Under the pieces are notes generated by a model that saw only the letters and a list, made by a program, of their open reading frames with translations, was not told the DNA's origin and searched no databases. From Minisyncoccota bacterium (GTDB lineage: Bacteria; Patescibacteriota; Minisyncoccia; Phycocordibacterales; CAIJYI01): a stretch of 16,598 nucleotides of DNA. The stretch lies in the NCBI GenBank assembly GCA_023229825.1, contig JALNYN010000025.1:1-16598 (forward strand). The letters are read 5' to 3'. Below, piece after piece: positions 7,499 to 14,115 of the stretch. Each line of letters begins with the position of its first letter. Position 1 is the first letter of the stretch. The translations under genes and the position numbers were made by a program.

Positions 7499-9229
7499 TT
7501 ACGCCTCTCCTCCTTCTCCGTCTTTTTCCGGATTTTTTACTGAGGTCGTTGTACTTGCGGATGTGAGCGGAAGCGCTTTGTCATTGTCGGCTTGGGGTAT
7601 GGGCAGAAGCGGTGCCGAGGCGGTACCGTCGCCGTGGCTGATGGGAATTTCTTGACCCGTCGCAATATCGTAGCCGATGGTCTGCACCACTCCGTTCTCA
7701 TCTCTTTTCTCAAAAAGGAGCGCGAAACGCGGATTTTCATATTTTCCGTCGGCGGTTTTTGTTATTTGCGAAGTCTCCCCTGTTTCCAAGTCATACACGA
7801 ACACGTGCCAAGTATCATCAAAGAATGATTGCCATGTGATGAATTTTTCAGATAAATGCGGGAACATATCGTTCTGCGAGCTCGAAGTGATCTGTCGGAT
7901 CTCGGGCGATGGAATAGCCGCATCTTTTGTATAAAAGATCTCCCAATTATCATTGACCCAGCTCTGCCAAACCGCGCTTTTGCCTTTTATATACGGGTTG
8001 GTATTACTGTAAGCCGTACTGGTTAATTGCCGTGTCTCGGAGGAGGATGCATTTCGTTCAAAGAGCATGATCTGATATCGCCCGTCGATAAGCGACTGCC
8101 AGACGATAGTCGAACTCCGCTCATCATAAGACGGCGCATCATCGTCATAAGTATTGGAAGTGATCTGGGTTTTTCCGTTTACATCCTCGTAATAAATTTC
8201 TTTTCCGTTCGGTCCGACCTCAGAATACACTCTGGATGAGATTGCGGGTGTCGAAGATGCTCCAATGCCAAGTTTCGGCGCAACGCAATAATATCCGCCG
8301 TCATCAGTCGGAGTGCATTCATTGTCTTTGAAAAATACTTTCGGCTGCGCGATCGGGGTCGGTGTTTCAGGCATGGGGATCACGGAAGCCGGTGCGAGAT
8401 CTTGATCAACGGTCTCTGTGGTATCTTCCGCTACCTCTTCGGATATTTCCTCGGTAGCATCTTCGGAAGTTTCAGCCTCCGTTTGTTCTTCTTCCGCAAT
8501 AGTTTCTTCTGTATTTGTCGTTTCCGGTTCGCTCGATATTGTTTCATTCGCCGAAACCTCATCATCGGTTTCCTCAGTTTCCGTGGGTGTTTCCGCAGAC
8601 GTTTCCGTTTCGTCGAGAGTTGTTTCTTCGTCGGGGGCAGTAACTTCCGGTATGACGGGATCGGTCGCAGTAATTTCGTCTGAGGTGTCTTCTTCCGTCA
8701 CAACTTCATCTTCACTTTCTGTAACAGGATCAGTGCTTGGTGTTACCGTTTCCAAAGGATCAGTTGACTCCGCAGATTCCGCAGTATCTGCACTGTCCGT
8801 TACTGCGTCATTATTTTCAATTGACGGTTCCGCGATGGTCGTATCTTCGACCGTCGTTTCGACAGCTTCCTGTTCGCTCGATGTTTCATCGGTTAAAGTT
8901 TCGCTCGCTGGCTGTCCCGCCAAATCTGAAAAATCCGGAGGCAGTTCATCGGCAAAAACGGGAACGAGAGGATTCCCAGCTACAAAGACAAGAAGCAGAG
9001 AAGCGGCGATCTTTGAAAGCGAACGAATGAAACCGCCCCCGCGATATTGCTGCGAATGATGAGACGTTGAAATTTTTTCTGTCGAAGTCGGCAGACTCTT
9101 GCGCGACAAATTTACCACAAGTCCTTTTTTCGGAATTAGTGTTTCTTTTGCAGTAAAACCGCCGAGAACTACCTGATAGCTACTCGAAGGATCTCCAGAG
9201 TATTTTTTTGTTGATCTTGGTTGTATCAC
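7499..9229 (-). CDS. Exported acidic-linker protein with TolB-like beta-propeller
   Basis: With a GTG start at 9229 this is 576 residues. The frame stays open to a GTG at 9301 (600 residues), but that codon lies upstream of a plausible promoter (9282-9310), so the shorter form is preferred; both lack a Shine-Dalgarno. An unusually long N-terminal region (about 66 residues) precedes a hydrophobic export segment (about 67-92, ending PVFADE). Then comes a very acidic low-complexity linker (about 95-276) of Glu, Thr, Ser, Asp, Ala and Val. The C-terminal half (about 290-530) shows four propeller-like blades, each with an ITS/LTS strand, a D/N..P turn and an IVWQS, AVWQS or ITWQS strand, as in WD40-like/PD40 repeats of TolB-type propellers. 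It ends in a charged tail. The likely role is a stalked extracytoplasmic binding module; the ligand is unknown. Confidence 0.78.
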   Translation of the reverse strand: MIQPRSTKKYSGDPSSSYQVVLGGFTAKETLIPKKGLVVNLSRKSLPTSTEKISTSHHSQQYRGGGFIRSLSKIAASLLLVFVAGNPLVPVFADELPPDFSDLAGQPASETLTDETSSEQEAVETTVEDTTIAEPSIENNDAVTDSADTAESAESTDPLETVTPSTDPVTESEDEVVTEEDTSDEITATDPVIPEVTAPDEETTLDETETSAETPTETEETDDEVSANETISSEPETTNTEETIAEEEQTEAETSEDATEEISEEVAEDTTETVDQDLAPASVIPMPETPTPIAQPKVFFKDNECTPTDDGGYYCVAPKLGIGASSTPAISSRVYSEVGPNGKEIYYEDVNGKTQITSNTYDDDAPSYDERSSTIVWQSLIDGRYQIMLFERNASSSETRQLTSTAYSNTNPYIKGKSAVWQSWVNDNWEIFYTKDAAIPSPEIRQITSSSQNDMFPHLSEKFITWQSFFDDTWHVFVYDLETGETSQITKTADGKYENPRFALLFEKRDENGVVQTIGYDIATGQEIPISHGDGTASAPLLPIPQADNDKALPLTSASTTTSVKNPEKDGEGGEA

Positions 9230-9281
9230 CTTTTGAGGAATCGCTCGAAAAATAAAGATTTTTAGGCAGACTCCTGTGTAT

Positions 9282-9310
9282 ATAATACACCACTTTTCCA
9301 CAAGTTTTAA
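9282..9310 (-). promoter_or_regulatory. Putative promoter of the propeller-protein gene
   Basis: Minus-strand -35 candidate TTAAAA (9310-9305, 4 of 6) and -10 TATTAT (9287-9282, 5 of 6) with a 17-nt spacer. A start near 9275 would give a leader of about 45 nt to the GTG at 9229. A DnaA-box-like sequence fills the spacer. Confidence 0.4.
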
Positions 9311-9324
9311 ACAAGTTATCCACA
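9294..9324 (+). promoter_or_regulatory. Two DnaA-box-like sites
   Basis: TTATCCACA at 9316-9324 is a perfect consensus DnaA box. TTTTCCACA at 9294-9302 differs by one base. They have the same orientation and are 22 bp apart, about two helical turns. One lies between the -35 and -10 of the propeller gene and the other just upstream of the -35. No dnaA or dnaN gene is in the window. Confidence 0.5.
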
Positions 9325-9327
9325 GAA

Positions 9328-9409
9328 AAGTCCGTAAAGTCGTTACGACCTTACAGACTTTATGTTTGCCCGTCCGTAGCTTTAGCGGAGGCGGGGACTT
9401 TATGGACTT
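9328..9409. repeat. Composite inverted-repeat module 4
   Basis: AAGTCCGTAAAGTC (9328-9341) and GACTTTATGGACTT (9396-9409) are reverse complements at 13 of 14 positions. The right arm includes part of the GH18 gene stop codon (9408-9410). Inside are an imperfect hairpin at about 9333-9353 (GTAAAGTCG against CGACCTTAC) and a GC-rich hairpin at 9368-9396. Confidence 0.6.
9368..9396. repeat. GC-rich hairpin (CCCGTCCG...CGGAGGCGGG)
   Basis: CCCGTCCG and CGGAGGCGGG flank the loop TAGCTTTAG, forming an imperfect stem. It lies just 3' of the GH18 gene on the minus strand, so it would be in that gene's 3' untranslated region. No U-tract follows. Confidence 0.45.
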
Positions 9410-10871
9410 ATTTAAGTACTCCCCACATTGCTTGATCTTCGCCTCCGTCGAATTTGAAGACGGCTACACCTCGCACTCCTAATTTTTTTGCCAGCGCGAC
9501 TTTATCGGCAATAGCTTTCGCATCGCTCCATGATAAATAATTAAAAGGCTGAGAGCTGCCAGTTTGCGAGCCTGCGTTTTGCGCTACGGCGGAGGATACG
9601 ATCAATTGCTGTGTTTGCGTTGATTCGCTTCCTGTCGGCGCTACCGCGGCAAGTCTTTGCGGATCATAGCTGAATCCGATCTCCCCCGCACTGTTGCGGA
9701 CCGGCGTAATGCCAAGCTGTTTGGCAATATCGGTCGCATATCTATAATTGAACGGCCAGAGTACTTTATATTTATAACTGCTTCCTGAAACGGGAGTGAC
9801 CTCATATTCATATCCGTAGGTAGGAACCCCGATGATTATTTTGTTTTTCGCTATGCTCTCCGATGCCAAGGTGACCAAACTCTCCACCCAAGCCGGATCG
9901 GCGATCGGCGCGTACGGTGCGGTTCTGGCTTTGTTGAGTCGCAGAGCGATCGTGCCTTGATCGTATGCCATGATCTCCACTCGATCGCAATATTTATTCA
10001 TTTCCTTGTAATCGTTGGCGTAATCCATTGCATCGGCGGGAATCGTCGCGCCGGGGCTGTAGCGATCGGACAGCGGCATGCGCGCTTCAATGGTGCAATA
10101 CACCCACTTGTTGCCCATTCTCTGATAAAGACCTTTCAGGAACAATGAAAAATAATCGATCGTTTCGTGTTTTTTCGCTTCAAAGTCGATATCGATGCCG
10201 TCAAAGCCGTTTTGTTTTACCACGTTCGCGATCTCATCCTCGAGCGCCACGCGAGTGGTCGCATTGCTTAATATGCGATGTATGGCTTCCCCGTCGCCCC
10301 ACATCACGGTAGGAATGACCCGCACTTTATTTCTTTTCGCTTCCGCAATAAAACTCGTCCACGGTTCTTGCGTGAGCCGCGCGGTGTCGGCGAGCGTACC
10401 GTCGGTCTTCATCGTGTAACCGAAAGGCATCACGCTCGTGAGAGATGAAAGATGAGGCAAAACATCCCGCGTGCCTGTCGCGGAGCGCCAATACGGAATC
10501 CATCCGGAAAATTCAAATGCACCGCTGGCGTTCGATGAAACCGGGATCGAAGGTAAAGAACTTCCGGTCGAGAGCATGATCGCACGAGTCCTCGGACCAT
10601 ACACGCCGTAGCCCTGCGCGCTTGAACCGGAGCAGATAATCGCTTTATCGCATTGGAATTTTTTCAGCGCCGTTTGCGTAAGCGCTCCAAAATAGCCGGT
10701 ATTTTTTCCGGCAGCGAGATATCCTTTCGCTATAAGAGCGGTCTGCAAAGCGGTCACATCGCTCCCCGAAAGTCCGAGCGAAAGCGAACGAACGGCGGCA
10801 AAAGAGTTCGTCGGCACAAAAAAGACCAGCAGAAAAAAGATCGGCGAAATAAAAGTTAAAGTATGTTTCAT
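9408..10871 (-). CDS. Secreted peptidoglycan-binding / GH18 glycosidase-like protein
   Basis: A 487-residue protein. The signal peptide (about 1-26) is followed by a peptidoglycan-binding domain of the PF01471 type (about 28-98: LGLSGSDVTALQTAL...GYFGALTQTALKKF). A short linker leads to a glycoside hydrolase family 18 TIM barrel (about 120-485). The GH18 catalytic motif DxxDxDxE is intact as DGIDIDFE (224-231), with Glu231 the predicted acid, and MAYD (301-304) is the usual later strand. PG-binding plus GH18 is the layout of spore-germination YaaH-like and related cell-wall glycosidases, so the substrate is probably peptidoglycan or another GlcNAc polymer at the cell surface. A segment rich in Ser, Thr and Gln (about 420-445) interrupts the barrel late. 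It is the first gene of the minus-strand envelope cluster and has its own extended -10 promoter. Confidence 0.88.
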   Translation of the reverse strand: MKHTLTFISPIFFLLVFFVPTNSFAAVRSLSLGLSGSDVTALQTALIAKGYLAAGKNTGYFGALTQTALKKFQCDKAIICSGSSAQGYGVYGPRTRAIMLSTGSSLPSIPVSSNASGAFEFSGWIPYWRSATGTRDVLPHLSSLTSVMPFGYTMKTDGTLADTARLTQEPWTSFIAEAKRNKVRVIPTVMWGDGEAIHRILSNATTRVALEDEIANVVKQNGFDGIDIDFEAKKHETIDYFSLFLKGLYQRMGNKWVYCTIEARMPLSDRYSPGATIPADAMDYANDYKEMNKYCDRVEIMAYDQGTIALRLNKARTAPYAPIADPAWVESLVTLASESIAKNKIIIGVPTYGYEYEVTPVSGSSYKYKVLWPFNYRYATDIAKQLGITPVRNSAGEIGFSYDPQRLAAVAPTGSESTQTQQLIVSSAVAQNAGSQTGSSQPFNYLSWSDAKAIADKVALAKKLGVRGVAVFKFDGGEDQAMWGVLK

Positions 10872-10879
10872 ATGATGAC

Positions 10880-10888
10880 ATACTAACA
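10880..10888 (-). promoter_or_regulatory. Extended -10 promoter of the GH18 gene, predicted leaderless
   Basis: TGTTAGTAT on the minus strand: TGn followed by TAGTAT (4 of 6). It ends 8 nt before the ATG at 10871, the same spacing as the DUF916-like gene. There is no clear -35. Confidence 0.5.
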
Positions 10889-10971
10889 GATTTTCGTGTT
10901 TTTCGCACCATTTTTTTAGGAATAGTAAAGAATTCCGTATTTATACTTTAATGTATCTCCTCACACCCGCT

Positions 10972-11002
10972 CGTCATCCCGGGCAGCGACCCGGGATCCA
11001 CG
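10972..11002 (-). repeat. Palindromic element copy g
   Basis: CGTCAT...CCACG form with stem ATCCCGGG/CCCGGGAT around loop CAGCGA. It is the first member of the only pair in the reversed order. It lies in the 330-bp region between the divergent GH18 and zinc-binding-protein genes, which holds both promoters, copies g and h and no further gene. Confidence 0.85.
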
Positions 11003-11016
11003 GCGAAAAACAACGG

Positions 11017-11050
11017 ACGTGGATTCCGGATCAAGTCCGGAATGACGAAT
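11017..11050 (+). repeat. Palindromic element copy h
   Basis: ACGTGG...ATGACG form with stem ATTCCGGA/TCCGGAAT around loop TCAAG. Begins 15 nt after copy g. Confidence 0.85.
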
Positions 11051-11100
11051 TGGAAGCAGTCGACGCTTCGTAATTTTTATAAAAATAAGGATTTTTAAAG

Positions 11101-11123
11101 AAGTGTGAGCAGCAGTTACACTT
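11101..11123. promoter_or_regulatory. Candidate operator upstream of the zinc transporter
   Basis: AAGTGT (11101-11106) and ACACTT (11118-11123) form an inverted repeat with an 11-bp spacer, ending 7 nt before the proposed -35. Position suggests a repressor or activator site for metal control, but it does not match a Zur or MntR consensus that I can quote with certainty. Confidence 0.25.
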
Positions 11124-11130
11124 TAATTCC

Positions 11131-11159
11131 TAGAAAAAAGCCGATTTGTGTGCTAATAT
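11131..11159 (+). promoter_or_regulatory. Promoter of the zinc ABC transporter genes
   Basis: -35 TAGAAA (11131-11136, 4 of 6), 17-nt spacer, extended -10 TGC plus TAATAT (11151-11159). The predicted leader is about 35 nt and has no Shine-Dalgarno next to the ATG at 11202. Confidence 0.45.
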
Positions 11160-11201
11160 TTCCTCATAAGGACATCACTTCCGCTTTTCACACTGTAAAA
11201 A

Positions 11202-12104
11202 ATGAGTACAAAAAAAATTATTATTCTCGTTCTCGGTATTGCCGCCATGGCGATTTTTCTATACATGTACGCGGTAAAAATACCGAGAGACAACGCGAGT
11301 AAAGGCAATCTGCATGTTACGGCGAGTTTCTACCCTCTCGCTTTTTTGGCGCAAGAGATCGGCGGTGATAAAGTTTCTGTTACGAATCTTACTCCGGCGG
11401 GCGCGGAACCGCATGATTTTGAACCCTCCGCCCGCGATATGGCGGAAATAGAACGAAGCCGGGTTGTCATCGTAAATGGGCTCGGACTTGAACCATGGAT
11501 AGACAACGTCAAAAAAAATATCGATCCGAAAAAAACCGTTCTGCTCATTGCAGGAGAAGGAAGAGATATTTCCAGAAAGGGTGATCCTCATATTTGGCTT
11601 AACGGCGGCATCATGTATGCCATGGCAAAACAAATAGCCCTGACCTTTGCCGAGATGGATGCCGCGAACGGAGCGGAATATTTCAACAATTTGGCGGAGT
11701 TCGGAGATAAAATAAATGTACTTGGCGCTGAATACCGTTCAGGGCTTGCCGAATGCGACACGAAGAGTTTCGTCACTTCGCACGATGCTTTCGGTTATTT
11801 GGCGGAGAATTATGGATTAAAGCAAGTGCCCATTGCCGGACTCTCCCCTGACGCGGAACCTTCGTCAAAAGATCTCGGTACGATCGCGGCTTTTGCAAAA
11901 GAAAATAACATAAAATATATTTTTTTCGAAAGTCTGGTCAGTCCCAAACTCGCGGATACGATCGCGAACGAGATCGGAGCAAAAACACTGGTCTTGAACC
12001 CGCTTGAAGGACTCACGAACGAAGACCTGTCGAACGGCAAGGATTACTGGAGCGTCATGAGAGAAAATCTCGCGAATTTAAAAATAGCATTATCATGCAA
12101 GTAG
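11202..12104 (+). CDS. znuA: Zinc ABC transporter substrate-binding protein (ZnuA/AdcA-like)
   Basis: A 300-residue cluster A-I metal-binding protein. Predicted ligands are His71 in PHDFEPS, His130 in DPHIWL and His194 in TSHDAFGY, with Glu269 in LNPLEG a possible fourth. Having His rather than Glu at the third site is typical of zinc rather than manganese members. There is no His-rich loop before the second ligand. The N-terminus is a basic start plus one hydrophobic helix (about 5-24) without a lipobox Cys, so the protein is probably tethered by a membrane anchor rather than by lipid. It would deliver Zn2+ to the permease encoded at 13180 with the ATPase encoded at 12153. The stop is TAG, the only one in the window. 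The gene symbol is by family; Mn2+ or mixed specificity remains possible. Confidence 0.85.
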   Translation: MSTKKIIILVLGIAAMAIFLYMYAVKIPRDNASKGNLHVTASFYPLAFLAQEIGGDKVSVTNLTPAGAEPHDFEPSARDMAEIERSRVVIVNGLGLEPWIDNVKKNIDPKKTVLLIAGEGRDISRKGDPHIWLNGGIMYAMAKQIALTFAEMDAANGAEYFNNLAEFGDKINVLGAEYRSGLAECDTKSFVTSHDAFGYLAENYGLKQVPIAGLSPDAEPSSKDLGTIAAFAKENNIKYIFFESLVSPKLADTIANEIGAKTLVLNPLEGLTNEDLSNGKDYWSVMRENLANLKIALSCK

Positions 12105-12105
12105 A

Positions 12106-12207
12106 CCCCGTTAGAAAATCAGCAATACCTCGGTCACAATAAAAAATCAAATATGGAAACAAAAGAAGAAAATGAAATAAAACCCCCTTTGAAATTTTCT
12201 AACGGGG
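12106..12207. repeat. 14-bp perfect inverted repeat spanning the znuA-znuC junction
   Basis: CCCCGTTAGAAAAT (12106-12119), one base after the znuA stop, is the exact reverse complement of ATTTTCTAACGGGG (12194-12207) inside the znuC coding sequence. The 74-nt interval contains the znuC start codon, so pairing would loop it out. The right copy encodes part of the PPLKFSNGV stretch of the ATPase N-terminal extension. Confidence 0.8.
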
Positions 12208-12962
12208 TAGATCACACAAAAAAAGTCATTGAGATCATTGATGTATCGTTTTCTTACGGAAACGATGAAGTGCTTTCCGGTATTTCTCTCGATGTTCACA
12301 AAGGCGACTATCTTGGATTGGTCGGTCCGAACGGGGCGGGTAAAACAACGCTGCTCAAGATCATGCTCGGACTGCTTCGTCCGACAAAAGGAGAGGTGAA
12401 AATTTTCGGGACGGAATTGAAAGAATTCGATCGGTGGGCGGACCTGGGGTACGTGCCTCAAAAAGCGACGAATTTCGATCCGAACTTTCCCGCGACCGTC
12501 AAAGAAGTCGTTCTCATGGGCAGGACAGGAAGAAAAGGACTCCTCCGCCAAATGAACAAAAAGGATGAAGAATTGGCTGAAAAAGCCCTTCGAGAGGTTG
12601 GTATGGAGCAGTACGAACACCGCCTGATCGGAGACTTGTCGGGAGGACAGCAGCAAAGAATATTCATAGCGAGAGCGCTCGCGGCGGAACCGCAGATCAT
12701 TTTTCTTGATGAACCCACTTCCGGAGTGGATATGAAAACGCAGGATGATTTTTATGCGCTCATGAAAAAACTCAATCAGGAACTCGATCTGACCCTGGTG
12801 CTGGTTTCTCACGATATTGAAAAGATAATGGGAGAGATCATGCATGTCGTCTGTGTGGACAAAACACTCGTCTGCCACGAAACGCCCGAAGAATTCTTGA
12901 AAGACAGCCATAGTCGGGTGATCGCGGGAGAAAATGTGAAGTTTATAGGACACCATCACTAA
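12153..12962 (+). CDS. znuC: Zinc ABC transporter ATP-binding protein (ZnuC-like)
   Basis: A 269-residue ABC ATPase with all motifs intact: Walker A GPNGAGKTT (58-66), Q-loop Gln103, signature LSGGQ (162-166), Walker B IIFLDE (182-187) and H-loop His220. The EVVLMGR stretch and overall length fit the zinc/manganese importer ATPases. About 24 residues precede the first beta strand (VIEIIDVSFSYG); they are partly encoded by an inverted-repeat copy and are unusual for the family. Translation could in principle start later, but no ATG, GTG or TTG lies between. It follows znuA by 48 nt and should power uptake through the permease encoded at 13180. No Shine-Dalgarno is seen. Confidence 0.9.
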   Translation: METKEENEIKPPLKFSNGVDHTKKVIEIIDVSFSYGNDEVLSGISLDVHKGDYLGLVGPNGAGKTTLLKIMLGLLRPTKGEVKIFGTELKEFDRWADLGYVPQKATNFDPNFPATVKEVVLMGRTGRKGLLRQMNKKDEELAEKALREVGMEQYEHRLIGDLSGGQQQRIFIARALAAEPQIIFLDEPTSGVDMKTQDDFYALMKKLNQELDLTLVLVSHDIEKIMGEIMHVVCVDKTLVCHETPEEFLKDSHSRVIAGENVKFIGHHH

Positions 12963-13170
12963 ATTTAAAAAGGAAAAATGAAAAAGAAAAAACTACAAGT
13001 AAAAAGGAAAAATTACCGCTGAGTAAAGCTTGGTGAAAAATTTTTAATTTTCAAGCGAGAGAGCGAAATGAAAGCATCAACTTTCATTTCCGAACGAACG
13101 CAGAAAATATAAGAATGTAATTGCTTTTATTTTACCTTGTCGTTTTTAGTTTTTCGTTTTTAAATTTTAA
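12963..13170. repeat. AT-rich inverted-repeat module inside the zinc operon
   Basis: The 217-nt gap between znuC and the permease gene is unusually large for one operon. Right after the znuC stop, an A-rich arm (AATTTAAAAAGGAAAAATG, then GAAAAAACTACAAG) is matched by a T-rich arm before the permease (CTTGTCGTTTTTAG, then CGTTTTTAAATTTTAATTTG), imperfectly complementary over about 50 nt. The centre has an imperfect hairpin (13028-13053) and a perfect one (13065-13090). No coding sequence is seen. Confidence 0.6.
13065..13090. repeat. Perfect 10-bp stem-loop
   Basis: GAAATGAAAG (13065-13074), loop CATCAA, CTTTCATTTC (13081-13090). It lies between znuC and znuB. It has no adjacent U-tract, so it is not a classical terminator; a processing or stability element is possible. 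Confidence 0.6.
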
Positions 13171-13179
13171 TTTGTAAAT

Positions 13180-13995
13180 ATGGATCTAAACATTTTTCAA
13201 TACAGCTTCATGGTGCGGGGTTTGGAGGCGGGCATTATCGTCGCGCTTATTGCGCCGGCTATCGGAATCTTTCTGGTTCTTCGAAGATATTCTTTGATCG
13301 CCGATACGCTGGCCCATGTCTCGCTTGCGGGCATCGCACTCGGACTTCTTTTGGGGATCAACCCCATTTACGGCGCCATCGGAGTGACCGCCCTTTCCAC
13401 GGTCGGAATTGAACGCTTGCGCTCGACAAACAAAGTGTACGGAGAATCCTCGCTTGCGCTTTTTCTTTCCGGAAGTCTGGCTTTTGCCGTCATTCTTCTC
13501 TCGTTGGCAAATGGTTTTAATACCGGTCTCTTTTCCTACCTTTTCGGCAGCATCGTGACCGTCACGCAAAACGACGTGTATACGATCCTCATTCTCTCCG
13601 GCATTGTCGCCGCCGTGTTAGCTTTTTTTTACAAAGAGCTTATCTATATTTCCTTCGATGAAGAGGCCGCACGCGCCGGCGGCATTCCCACTCGTACCAT
13701 AAATTTTGTGCTTATTCTGCTGACCGCGCTCGTCGTATCGCTCTCGATCCCGATCGTCGGCGTTTTGCTCATTTCAGCGCTGATGGTGATACCCGTGGTA
13801 TCCGCCCTGCAGTTCAAAAGAGGATTTGCGACTACCGTGCTCTATGCGGAAATTATTTCGATCTTTTCAGTGATATTCGGGATCATTGCCAGCTTTTATC
13901 TTAACCTCTCAACAGGCGGAACCATAGTCCTCATCATGCTCGCGATCTTTTCGCTGATCCTCTTGGTTGCCCCGGGGACGAAAAAAGGAGTATAA
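13180..13995 (+). CDS. znuB: Zinc ABC transporter permease (ZnuB-like, ABC-3 family)
   Basis: A 271-residue polytopic membrane protein of the ABC-3 family. Hydrophobic segments fill most of the length (about 8-9 spans), with the family's N-terminal region FMVRGLEAGIIVALIAPAIG, a conserved RRYSLIADTLAHVSLAGIALG stretch (about 34-54) and a late SIPIVGVLLISALMVIPVV stretch (about 187-206) that precedes the ATPase-coupling region. It is the membrane pore for the znuA/znuC system. The ATG is preceded by AT-rich sequence with no Shine-Dalgarno. A repeat module separates it from znuC, so it may have reduced or separate expression. No metal regulator gene is present nearby. Confidence 0.88.
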   Translation: MDLNIFQYSFMVRGLEAGIIVALIAPAIGIFLVLRRYSLIADTLAHVSLAGIALGLLLGINPIYGAIGVTALSTVGIERLRSTNKVYGESSLALFLSGSLAFAVILLSLANGFNTGLFSYLFGSIVTVTQNDVYTILILSGIVAAVLAFFYKELIYISFDEEAARAGGIPTRTINFVLILLTALVVSLSIPIVGVLLISALMVIPVVSALQFKRGFATTVLYAEIISIFSVIFGIIASFYLNLSTGGTIVLIMLAIFSLILLVAPGTKKGV

Positions 13996-13996
13996 T
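13967..13996 (+). promoter_or_regulatory. Possible promoter for the SDR-transporter genes
   Basis: TTGCCC (13967-13972, 4 of 6) and a perfect TATAAT (13991-13996) with an 18-nt spacer, overlapping the znuB stop codon. The leader to the ATG at 14116 would be about 113 nt and would contain the 14021-14105 repeat. Confidence 0.35.
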
Positions 13997-14020
13997 GCGT
14001 TATTAACAAAATAATAATCT

Positions 14021-14105
14021 TTAGTTTTCAGTTGGATAGTTTTCAGTTTTTAGTCTGCGATCCGTTTGTCGTTTTCTAAAAACTAAAAACTAAAAACTAA
14101 AAACT
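14021..14105. repeat. Inverted AT-rich repeat with (CTAAAAA)4 arm
   Basis: The left arm has AGTTTTCAG twice plus TTTTTAGTC (14023-14054). The right arm (14076-14105) is four CTAAAAA units plus CT, able to pair with the left arm. The loop is about 20 nt. It sits between the znuB stop and the SDR start. Confidence 0.65.
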
Positions 14106-14115
14106 CGTTAACTTT

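Noticed and set aside
8418..9059. 213-codon Ser/Val-rich plus-strand open frame
   Set aside because: Antisense shadow of the acidic low-complexity linker of the propeller protein; GAA/ACA-type codons give Ser/Val codons on the other strand.
9299..9301. GTG at 9301 as start of the propeller protein
   Set aside because: It would place the start upstream of the proposed -10 box (9282-9287), and the extra 24 residues include a WCIIYTG stretch encoded by promoter-like AT-rich DNA. Kept as an alternative only.
9294..9324. Chromosomal replication origin
   Set aside because: Only two boxes, no AT-rich unwinding region of useful length and no dnaA or dnaN nearby.
12147..12959. 270-codon minus-strand open frame covering znuC
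   Set aside because: Mirror of znuC, whose sense strand has intact ABC motifs. The antisense product is Phe/His/Arg-rich and shows no domain.
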